Source: JAEUJZ01 sp964460115 (GTDB taxonomy: Bacteria; Myxococcota_A; Polyangia; Palsa-1104; JAEUJZ01). From it: DNA of 64,000 nucleotides. How positions within the stretch are numbered: the stretch's first letter is position 1; each line of letters starts with the position of its first letter. The stretch is from contig CAYWPR010000005.1 in NCBI GenBank assembly GCA_964460115.1, positions 71,199-135,198 of the forward strand. The letters are read 5' to 3'. The notes under the pieces are model-generated. The model worked only from the letters and a program-made list of their open reading frames with translations, ran no database searches and had not been told where the DNA came from. Shown here piece by piece: positions 57,931 to 64,000 of the stretch. The translations under genes were made by a program, and so were the position numbers.

Positions 57931-58416
57931 TCACAAAACCCGCAGAATGCTAAACTCGCGAGTATGTCCGCCTAGAAATACTTCGCAGTCGTCGCCGGCG
58001 GATTTTTCCAACAAGGCTTCGCCAAGCGGCGAACGCGGCGTTACGACTTGTACGCTGCCCTTGGCAAGGGTTGCGCCTCCGCCATAAGGCGCCAGAAAAT
58101 AGACTCGCTCTTTGTCGTTTTCTTCGACAATGACCAATGCGGATAGCGAGATGGGCTGGTTTTTGCCAAAAGCCAAAAGGGGCATCGAGCGTAGCTCGAG
58201 TAGCACGTTATGCAGCTCTTCAATGCGCAGGGCTTGGCCGCGCGCCAGATAGGACTGTTCCAAGCCGCGGGTGTCTTTGTCATTTTCGGGCTTGGCTTCC
58301 TGATGCGTAGCCCCTTCGACAGCGGATTGCTGCGAACGTTCTAGGATATCCAGATTGGCAAGAAGCATTGCAACGAGTTCATCGCGCAGTGCGGATTTTT
58401 CTGGCAGTGTCAACAT
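57931..58416 (-). CDS. GreA/GreB-family transcript cleavage factor-like protein
   Basis: 161 residues. The N-terminal helical region includes the family-like segment GATHQEAKPENDKDTRGLEQSYLARGQ, an acidic coiled-coil stretch. The C-terminal domain (about 95-161) has the Gre/Rnk beta-fold with VVTPRSPLGEALLEKSAGD. Gre factors rescue stalled RNA polymerase through an acidic coiled-coil tip; whether this shorter protein does so is unclear. A strong bidirectional hairpin terminator lies 27 bp after its stop. It is divergent from the crotonase gene. Confidence 0.75.
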   Translation of the reverse strand: MLTLPEKSALRDELVAMLLANLDILERSQQSAVEGATHQEAKPENDKDTRGLEQSYLARGQALRIEELHNVLLELRSMPLLAFGKNQPISLSALVIVEENDKERVYFLAPYGGGATLAKGSVQVVTPRSPLGEALLEKSAGDDCEVFLGGHTREFSILRVL

Positions 58417-58560
58417 GGGTAAATACCAATCGCGAAGTTGGCTCTGTGGTGTCCGTCGTCATTCATACCGCAGCCGGTCTGGCTCGGTCAACGGGGCGAA
58501 ATCCGTTATCGAATGGACTTTTTGTCCGTAGCTTGTTTCCAGTGTGCTAAACAAAATTCC

Positions 58561-59343
58561 ATGAAGTGGCAGATCGCTGTACGTGACGAGGTGGTGCTGG
58601 TTGAAATGCGCTCAAACCCCGTCAACAAGATGAACCCCGCATACTTTCGCGACTTGAACGAGGCGCTGGATGCCATCGAGCGCGAGCATTCGCGTCTGCC
58701 GCTCGTGCTCACTGCAACGGGACAGACATTTTCGGCGGGTCTAGATTTCGAGGACGTGTTTCCGCGCTTTGCTAGAGGCGATATGGCGGAAGTTTCTACC
58801 TGGTTTGCAGAGTTTCGCAGTGCGCTTTTGCGCGTCTTTACATTGCCATGTCGGACAATTGCGGCGATAAATGGAAATACCTACGCTGGCGGACTTATTT
58901 TGGCCCTGGGCTGTGATGTGCGTATCGCGGCGGCTGGTTCGGCGCGCTTTGCGCTCAATGAAGTTCCCATCGGCATTCCAATGCCGGGGGTCTATACTGA
59001 AATTGTTCGCTACGCCGTCGGAACCAGCGTCGCGGCGGCGATCACTTTAAACGGACAAGTTTACGACGTAGAGCGTGCGCACGCGCTTGGACTTGTGCAT
59101 CAAGTGGTTCCGCCTAGTGAGCTTGTGGACGCTGCGATCAAGCAAGCGCGAATTATCTCACCGGACTGCTTTTCGGCATACGCGGCTAGCAAAAAAGCGC
59201 TGCAATTGCCGACCCTTAAGTACATTGCGACAGACGGGGTTGCAATGGATACTTTGGCCTTGCAGACCGTTACCGCTGCGGATTCGCAGCGGGCCCAGCT
59301 TGGCGCGCTGACACGCCTCAAAAAACGCGCTTTAGGGAATTAG
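58561..59343 (+). CDS. Enoyl-CoA hydratase/isomerase family (crotonase)
   Basis: 260 residues from the ATG at 58561; the longer frame upstream has no family similarity. Crotonase signatures: oxyanion-hole segments TFSAGLDF and INGNTYAGG, then CDVRIAA and NEVPIGIPMPG, the last resembling delta3,delta2-enoyl-CoA isomerases more than classic hydratases. It acts on a CoA thioester in the cytoplasm, probably in fatty acid breakdown. No clear ribosome-binding site is visible. A bidirectional terminator follows it. Confidence 0.82.
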   Translation: MKWQIAVRDEVVLVEMRSNPVNKMNPAYFRDLNEALDAIEREHSRLPLVLTATGQTFSAGLDFEDVFPRFARGDMAEVSTWFAEFRSALLRVFTLPCRTIAAINGNTYAGGLILALGCDVRIAAAGSARFALNEVPIGIPMPGVYTEIVRYAVGTSVAAAITLNGQVYDVERAHALGLVHQVVPPSELVDAAIKQARIISPDCFSAYAASKKALQLPTLKYIATDGVAMDTLALQTVTAADSQRAQLGALTRLKKRALGN

Positions 59344-59382
59344 GCTCGAGCTCGTAATCAGATAGAGGCGATCCGATGCATA

Positions 59383-59410
59383 AAAATGGCCCGACCAAGC
59401 GAGCCATTTT
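59383..59410. terminator. Bidirectional terminator between crotonase and small membrane protein genes
   Basis: AAAATGGC (59383-59390) and GCCATTTT (59403-59410) form an 8-bp stem around a 12-base loop, with A and T runs on opposite sides. It sits between two converging genes and can end both. Confidence 0.7.
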
Positions 59411-59447
59411 CATCGCGGATTTTCGAACAAAGTTGCGGAAGGCGCTC

Positions 59448-59687
59448 TTAGCGGCCCCAAATCAGATAGGCGATGATTAGGATCGGCAGCGGAACGCCAA
59501 GTAACCACAAGAGTGCCCAGCCGATTTTTCCAGCTTGCGTATCTAGCGATCGGCCTATGCTTTCTTCAGGAGCAATCTCCTCCACTTGAATTTCATTGAT
59601 GTCGATGATTTCGTCGTTAGGACGAACATGATCCGCGGTGTTTCGCTCTTCCGCGAGCTCGTCCATTCTGTAGCATTTATTCCACAT
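59448..59687 (-). CDS. Small single-pass membrane protein
   Basis: 79 residues: an acidic, charged N-terminal half (many Glu/Asp) and one C-terminal transmembrane helix (WALLWLLGVPLPILIIAYLIWG). AAGGGA lies about ten bases before the ATG. No recognised domain. It converges with the crotonase gene across a terminator. Likely real because of the coherent topology and ribosome-binding site, but no function is apparent. Confidence 0.5.
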   Translation of the reverse strand: MWNKCYRMDELAEERNTADHVRPNDEIIDINEIQVEEIAPEESIGRSLDTQAGKIGWALLWLLGVPLPILIIAYLIWGR

Positions 59688-60061
59688 GTTTGTTCGTCCC
59701 TTCTATGCAGCGTCTTTGATCGCTCACATGTACTTTTAGGTTGTGCATGAGATATGCCACTTGCTCAGGAAACACATCGCAGGTGGTTTCTTGGAAAGCG
59801 TCTTGTGAAACGAGCAGCGACGAAAATGAAATGCAATGAATGCCGAACGGAGGGAACGATTGGGCTGTCGAAATCTGTCACACTGTGCGGGCTTGTCACA
59901 GATTCGTTTTTTGTTGCTCAGTTTATGATGAATGAAGCAAGAGATGGCACCGGGCTGAATTTGATCGGCTATGCTCAAGATATCTAGCGGTCTAGACGTA
60001 TGGATGCATGTAAGGTGTAACCCGTTCGGCCAGCTTTTTTCAGCAAGCGGGAGAAAAAATC
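59688..60061. other. 374-bp intergenic region with an orphan hairpin
   Basis: Between the small membrane protein and the response regulator. ORFs on either strand here have no ribosome-binding site or family likeness, and I reject them. The region holds the orphan hairpin at 59872-59912 and the response-regulator ribosome-binding site. It could encode a small RNA. Confidence 0.4.
59872..59912 (+). terminator. Orphan terminator-like hairpin with no gene upstream
   Basis: AATCTGT (59872-59878) and ACAGATT (59898-59904) pair around a 19-base loop and are followed by CG and six Ts (59907-59912). No convincing coding gene lies upstream on this strand. Confidence 0.35.
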
Positions 60062-60415
60062 ATGAAAAATGTATTTGTGGTCGATGACGATCCAGATCAA
60101 GCGCAGATCATGGGCCACCTTCTGACCACCCAGGAAACACAGGTAAAGGCCTTTTCTGATCCGCTTCGCGCCTTGGCGGCGCTCGGTTCCGAGCATGCAG
60201 ACCTGCTAATTGCAGATTTGTCTATGCCATGGATCGACGGAAAAGACGTCATCAAGTCCGCGCAGATGCGCCAGCCCGGCCTGACTATTTTTTTGGTATC
60301 CGGATATTCGCGCGGCGCGCAGATTGCAGAGGAGGCAGGCGTTCGCTTTTTCGCCAAGCCGGTGGATATCGATGCGCTGCGTGCCTCCGTTAAGCAAGTA
60401 CTAGGCTCTGCCTGA
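60062..60415 (+). CDS. Single-domain response regulator (CheY-like receiver)
   Basis: 117 residues, a receiver domain only. It has the acidic pocket (VVDDD at 7-10), phospho-acceptor Asp in LIADLSMP (about 52), the switch Ser in LVSGYS (about 80) and the Lys in FFAKPVD (about 102). GGGAG precedes the ATG. There is no output domain and no kinase gene next to it, so it probably works in trans, as in myxobacterial phosphorelays. Confidence 0.9.
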   Translation: MKNVFVVDDDPDQAQIMGHLLTTQETQVKAFSDPLRALAALGSEHADLLIADLSMPWIDGKDVIKSAQMRQPGLTIFLVSGYSRGAQIAEEAGVRFFAKPVDIDALRASVKQVLGSA

Positions 60416-60430
60416 CGAACCTCCCGTTGC

Positions 60431-60466
60431 GCTGCTTGCAAAACTCTGCGCAGCTCTGCGTTTTTT
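60431..60466 (+). terminator. Probable terminator after the response regulator gene
   Basis: GCTGC (60431-60435) pairs with GCAGC (60450-60454) and a T-run TTTTTT follows (60461-60466), starting about 16 bp after the response-regulator stop. The stem is short. Confidence 0.4.
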
Positions 60467-60669
60467 AGTCGGTCACGGGCTGCTTTGTAAATTCTTATCG
60501 TCACGGACCGGCACATCTTTACCCATCATAATTGCAAATCATAAAGGACACAGATTCCTTTACAGTGCCATTTGAGCAAGATATTGGCGCTCCGCGAACC
60601 AAAAAGGAATGCGCACCTTACCAATCCCTACACTGTGAAATTTGGCAATGCAATAAGCCAAATATGCCT

Positions 60670-60675
60670 TATAAT
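60670..60675 (+). promoter_or_regulatory. TATAAT -10 element before the Cys-rich lipoprotein gene
   Basis: A perfect TATAAT about 34 bp before the ATG at 60709. The nearest TTGGCA is 22 bp upstream, too far for a standard -35, so the promoter may be activator-dependent. TTGGC and GCCAA flank it as an inverted repeat (60642-60660). Confidence 0.35.
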
Positions 60676-60708
60676 TTAGAGTTTGGTCGTTTCGGCCAGG
60701 AGGTTTCC

Positions 60709-61851
60709 ATGTACCTTAGACTCGCCTTTCGACGGATCTTGTTAGGGGCAGGGCTTTTCTTGTCGCTTGGTAGCTGCAACGGCAATACGCTGGGTACTTT
60801 TTCGTCGGCTCCCTGCACGGCAGGACAGAAGCGTTGTGACGGCAGCGCTTTTCAGACCTGCTCAAGTGAAGGGATCTTTCAAACCATGCAGACCTGCGGC
60901 GGTGCCAATGTTTGCGACGATGCCCTGGGCTGTGTCGCCTGCCATCCGGGCAGCCGCGTATGCGCCAACGACAATACAGAAGTCCATAGCTGCCTAGAAA
61001 ACGGGACGGCTGGTCCGACGACAACTTGCGACTTCGGACAGGCTTGCAAAGATGGCCAGTGTATCGATGCTTGTGAAGTTGCAGCGAGCGAATTTATCTA
61101 CGTCGTAGACGATCAAAACCATTTCCTAAGCTTTGAGCCACGCATCGATACAGATCAGAATGCCCTAAAGTTCATCGGCGATCTGACTTGTTCGACAAAT
61201 GGTGCGACACCTTTCTCGATGGCAGTGGATCGCAAAGCCCGCGCCTGGGTTTTGTACGACGACGGCACGATTTACCTGGTAAATCCCAAGGACGCTTCGT
61301 GTACAGCATCTAGCTATGTCAGCGGTCAGATGGGCTTTAAGCGATTCGGAATGGGCTTTGTCTCGGACACCGCGGGATCGAGCAATGAAACCCTATACAT
61401 CGCCAATAACCTCGACTTCAAAAATAGCACTGACAGCAAAGGAATGGCCAAGATCAATCCGACGACGCTTGCGCTGACCAAGTTCGCCGATTTTCCCCAG
61501 GGTGTGGTGAGCTCACCGGAATTGACCGGAACAGGCAGCTCGCTGCTCTTTGGCTACTTTCCCAGCAATGTCATGAATCAACATATGATCGTTCAGATCA
61601 ACCGCACAAGTGGCGCTTTTGACGGTACTTATCAACTGACGCCGCTTCCCAACGAGCCTACCGCCTGGGCGTTTGCTCACTGGGGGGGACGCTACTATCA
61701 GTTTGTGACGACCTATGACGGTACCGTCGAAGTGAACCGCATCCTGCGCTACAATCCGAGCACCAGCAAAAATGATGAGGTACAAACCGGTACTAACTAT
61801 CGCATCGTCGGAGCTGGCGTCTCAACCTGCGCGCCTACAACCGTTGGTTAA
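60709..61851 (+). CDS. Cysteine-rich lipoprotein with beta-propeller-like body
   Basis: 380 residues from the ATG at 60709, which follows a perfect AGGAGG five bases upstream; the frame is open further but without that support. Lipoprotein signal (LLGAGLFLSLGSC) followed by a Cys-rich region (about residues 28-115) with repeated short Cys-X-Cys-like units, a style common in myxobacterial surface proteins. The rest (about 125-380) has repeated DGTIYLVNP-like strands suggesting a beta-propeller. No enzyme motif. Unknown surface function. Confidence 0.7.
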   Translation: MYLRLAFRRILLGAGLFLSLGSCNGNTLGTFSSAPCTAGQKRCDGSAFQTCSSEGIFQTMQTCGGANVCDDALGCVACHPGSRVCANDNTEVHSCLENGTAGPTTTCDFGQACKDGQCIDACEVAASEFIYVVDDQNHFLSFEPRIDTDQNALKFIGDLTCSTNGATPFSMAVDRKARAWVLYDDGTIYLVNPKDASCTASSYVSGQMGFKRFGMGFVSDTAGSSNETLYIANNLDFKNSTDSKGMAKINPTTLALTKFADFPQGVVSSPELTGTGSSLLFGYFPSNVMNQHMIVQINRTSGAFDGTYQLTPLPNEPTAWAFAHWGGRYYQFVTTYDGTVEVNRILRYNPSTSKNDEVQTGTNYRIVGAGVSTCAPTTVG

Positions 61852-61867
61852 GCGCCTATCTGAGAAC

Positions 61868-62182
61868 CTACTGCGAACCCCGTCTGCTGCGTTGTGTTCC
61901 GGCGTCTCCCGCCCCACCGCCGTCTTGCATGCCGCCGTCAGCGGGCGGATCTAGCGCGCTGCAGCGCCGAGTCATGAGATCGCATTCCTGAGTCACGGCA
62001 CAATCGTCATCGTGGTTGCACCCTAGCTGGGCGACAAGCTGTGCGAATGAAGTAGGGCAACCGCACAGGAAACAAAGCACGAAGTAAAGTGCCAGGTAAA
62101 GTGAACTGCGGCGCGGCGTATCGTTGCGCGTTGAGACAGGCCCATAAAAAGCAAAATCGACAAGCTGCGGCATCGCTTTCAC
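61868..62182 (-). CDS. Small cysteine-rich exported protein
   Basis: 104 residues. A hydrophobic segment (LYLALYFVLCFLCGC) looks like a lipoprotein signal, although the N-terminal region before it is longer than usual, so the true start may be further in. The mature part carries a CNHDDDCAVTQECDLMTRRC cluster typical of small disulfide-rich myxobacterial exported proteins. It is convergent with the lipoprotein gene. Tentative. Confidence 0.45.
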   Translation of the reverse strand: MKAMPQLVDFAFYGPVSTRNDTPRRSSLYLALYFVLCFLCGCPTSFAQLVAQLGCNHDDDCAVTQECDLMTRRCSALDPPADGGMQDGGGAGDAGTQRSRRGSQ

Positions 62183-62267
62183 CTATTTTGGGCCGCGATG
62201 CTAGCATCAATTTCGGCAAGAAATCGGAAACTGCACGCAGCCGCTTGGCAAGCGAATGAGGTGTGTT

Positions 62268-62903
62268 ATGTATGGCCGCGTGATTTCAAACGCTTTGCTT
62301 CGCTGCCGCTGCGGGCAGATTTCTGGGCAGGTGCAAAACGTCGCGCCGCGTACCGTCAACCGCGTCCTCTGTTATTGCGCAGACTGCCAGGCTTTTCTGC
62401 ATCATCTTCATCGCGCCGAGCTTCTGGATGCCCACGGCGGAACGGACATTATTCAGGTTGCTCCGTCCGCCCTGACATTTCAGCGCGGACGTGAGCATAT
62501 CGTGGGTCTGCGCCTGACTGACAAAGGTCTTTATCGCTTTTATGCCGATTGCTGCAAGACGCCGCTTGGCAATACGCTAAGTCCCAGAATTCCCTTTATC
62601 GGACTGGTCGCGCAGCTTTTCGTTTCGGACGAAGGCGGCGCCGACGAATTATGCGGCAAACCGGTTGGTGCCATTTACGGCAAATATGCAGTGGGAACTC
62701 CGCCGGCCGGCTCGACCAAGTTCAATCCGCTGCTGCTGGTGCGGTCGTTGAAGCTGGTTCTTGCTTGGAGCCTGCGCAAAAAAGGCTGGCCTCATCCGTT
62801 TTTCGAACGCCAGACCGGCGCCCCGCTTTATCCCATCAAGGTGTTGTCACGCGCCCAGCGCGACGCGCTGCGTCCGCTTTGTGGAGGGCCGGGCGCCGGC
62901 TGA
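62268..62903 (+). CDS. GFA/CENP-V-like zinc protein
   Basis: 211 residues from the ATG at 62268, where GAGGTG is four bases upstream (an ATG at 62256 is less well placed). Cysteine pairs typical of the glutathione-dependent formaldehyde-activating (GFA) fold are present: RCRCGQISGQV, then CYCADCQAF and YADCCKTPLGN. A short C-terminal extension (about 150-211) is not part of the core fold. Zinc binding is likely; the reaction, if any, is unknown. Confidence 0.7.
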   Translation: MYGRVISNALLRCRCGQISGQVQNVAPRTVNRVLCYCADCQAFLHHLHRAELLDAHGGTDIIQVAPSALTFQRGREHIVGLRLTDKGLYRFYADCCKTPLGNTLSPRIPFIGLVAQLFVSDEGGADELCGKPVGAIYGKYAVGTPPAGSTKFNPLLLVRSLKLVLAWSLRKKGWPHPFFERQTGAPLYPIKVLSRAQRDALRPLCGGPGAG

Positions 62904-62911
62904 ACCGAAGC

Positions 62912-63565
62912 TTATTGCAGGCGGAACGAGCTGCTGGCGGTAGCCACTACCTCTAGGGCTGGTGTGGACTTGGCGCCAAACACGGAAAGAACGTTGGCTT
63001 GCAGGTCGACTGCCGATTGAAACGTCGTGTAGGCCGTCACGACGGTCTGCGCGATCAGATTGAGGTCGAGCGTGCCGGTCGCGCTGAGCGTGCCCGACAA
63101 AGTCTTCAATGTGGACTCAAGAACGGTCGCGGCGGTATTGGTCGCGGTGACGACAGGCTGTACGGTCAGCGCCGAGACGCCGTTGAGCCCCAGATAATTT
63201 CCCACCACCGAGCCGTTAACCGAGCCACTGCCACTGATGGCAGCGTTCCAATTGCTAAATGCAGTTGCCGATGCGGAAATCGTGGCCGCAGCGGACAATT
63301 GCGTGCGCAGCGTTGACGCTGCGTTGGTCGCCGCCGTCGTTGCCTCGGCCGAGGCCGAGTTCGCGGCCAAAATGGCGCTTACGGCCGCTGCGGAAACTCG
63401 TGCCTCATGACTGGCTGCCGCTCGCAGCGCCGCATCCAGCACCCCATCGGCGTTGGCGCTTAGCCGTGCCGACACGGTGGCGCGAAACGCTACGCTAGAA
63501 CACGACTCGGCCTGCGCATGCTTTTTGGGGCTGCCGCCCATCGCCATCACATCCGCATCCACCAT
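62912..63565 (-). CDS. Ala/Ser/Thr-rich hypothetical protein, possibly 5'-truncated by frameshift
   Basis: 217 residues dominated by Ala, Ser, Thr and Val, with repeated ATA/SAAT segments; low complexity, no domain recognised. No ribosome-binding site fits the ATG at 63565. Upstream, the same frame stays open to a TAG at 63661 and keeps the same Ala-rich composition (LNAALDASANASATAQ). The adjacent frame reads SASQVADASKSL up to the same point, so a one-base shift near 63,636-63,640 could have split a longer gene. Real as an ORF; start uncertain. Confidence 0.45.
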   Translation of the reverse strand: MVDADVMAMGGSPKKHAQAESCSSVAFRATVSARLSANADGVLDAALRAAASHEARVSAAAVSAILAANSASAEATTAATNAASTLRTQLSAAATISASATAFSNWNAAISGSGSVNGSVVGNYLGLNGVSALTVQPVVTATNTAATVLESTLKTLSGTLSATGTLDLNLIAQTVVTAYTTFQSAVDLQANVLSVFGAKSTPALEVVATASSSFRLQ

Positions 63566-63885
63566 GGCATGGAAATCGGCGTAGGCTTGCGCGGTTGCCG
63601 ACGCATTGGCGGATGCATCAAGGGCGGCGTTAAGCTTTTGCTGGCGTCCGCGACCTGGCTAGCCGACTTATTGCATTTGAACAAAATTTTGTAATTTGTA
63701 ATACAAATTTTTACTCGGTCGGATGATCGCAAAACTTCGCAACCGTCGCAGACATGCGCCGCTGGGCGTATAGGCTGCCTGATTCCCATTGCCTGCGCTT
63801 TTCCCCTACATGCGTCGGCTTGGCGACAATCGCAGAGATCAAGAGCCCTTCTGGCATACTCAAAGCGTCAAAGGAGTCCTGTGCG
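63566..63885. other. 320-bp AT-rich intergenic region with adjacent palindromes
   Basis: Holds two abutting perfect palindromes: ACAAAATTTTGT (63681-63692) and AATTTGTAATACAAATT (63693-63709, 8-1-8). The region is much more AT-rich than the rest of the window. On the right it leads to the 22-codon ORF, on the left to the Ala-rich gene with its possible frameshift. Probably a regulatory switch region; a DNA-binding protein site is likely. Confidence 0.45.
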
Positions 63886-63954
63886 ATGGCGAAAAAGACA
63901 GAAGTGACGACGCTGAACCATGATTTTCAGTGCGCAAACGAAACGGAAGTTTGA
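63886..63954 (+). CDS. 22-codon small ORF at the window edge
   Basis: Short reading frame (MAKKTEVTTLNHDFQCANETEV) with AAGGAG nine bases before its ATG. Size and composition (basic start, one Cys) could fit a peptide precursor or a leader peptide, but it could also be chance. It is followed by a TGATTGATTGAT stretch. Without downstream sequence no function can be proposed. Confidence 0.3.
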   Translation: MAKKTEVTTLNHDFQCANETEV

Positions 63955-64000
63955 TTGATTGATAGGGATTGTCTCCGTTGCAAACGAAAACCCTCACAGC

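Noticed and set aside
59754..59987. 77-codon ORF with scattered Cys residues, forward strand
   Set aside because: No ribosome-binding site, no family likeness, and it runs through a terminator-like hairpin.
63886..63954. PqqA-like peptide
   Set aside because: Size fits but the conserved Glu-x3-Tyr is absent.

Overview
The window reads as chromosome from a predatory or social-type deltaproteobacterial lineage, most likely Myxococcota. This is inferred from content, not from a marker gene. The evidence is proline/alanine- and 'DAG'-rich secreted proteins and lipoproteins, a CFI-box C-terminal sorting-type tail, several RsbR-like STAS regulators, eukaryotic-type Ser/Thr kinases (one catalytically dead), a sigma-54 activator, and a large NRPS-PKS gene. 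Base composition is moderately GC-rich. Coding density is high on both strands. I saw no rRNA, tRNA or CRISPR array.

Layout. 1-5.4 kb: a secreted metallophosphoesterase, a secreted fibronectin-III/CFI-box protein, and a PhnD-like binding protein coupled to a TPR lipoprotein. 5.5-9.3 kb: a rightward operon with an SRPBCC-tailed membrane protein, a three-part membrane methyltransferase/DCC fusion and an MFS transporter. 9.3-13.8 kb: a GAF/sigma-54 activator divergent from a small secreted protein, then a STAS regulator and a membrane protein. 13.8-20.5 kb: a FadL-type porin and three peptidase-like genes (M28, S58/DmpA, DUF885). 20.5-25.9 kb: an HhH-GPD-like glycosylase, an LRR protein coupled to a second STAS protein, an unrecognised sensory-like protein and a lipoprotein.

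26-43.4 kb is the most distinctive block: a tyrosine recombinase, an NTF2/SnoaL-like protein, a C-A-T-C-A-T-KS-AT-T-TE hybrid megasynthetase of about 3,440 residues, and directly upstream of it a 1,646-residue signalling protein (pseudokinase C-lobe, AAA ATPase, TPR-like region, GAF, PAS, STAS). All but the recombinase run leftward. A good -35/-10 pair and three 11-bp direct repeats lie upstream of the signalling gene, so the synthetase may be controlled by its own sensor. No carrier-activating PPTase, MbtH or exporter is in view.

43.4-64 kb: an unrecognised 490-residue protein, a DEAD-box helicase with a DbpA-type RNA-binding tail, and a single-chain double UvrA followed 8 bp later by a membrane Ser/Thr kinase. 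Then come small hypotheticals, a fatty acid desaturase next to a HisC-like fold that lacks its PLP lysine, a GreA/GreB-like protein, a crotonase, a single-domain response regulator, cysteine-rich lipoproteins and a GFA-like zinc protein. An AT-rich palindromic region precedes a 22-codon ORF at the right edge.

The strongest candidates for new biology are the sensor-plus-NRPS-PKS unit, the lysine-less aminotransferase beside the desaturase, the tandem UvrA/kinase pair, and the paired palindromes in front of the sigma-54 activator and near 63.7 kb.
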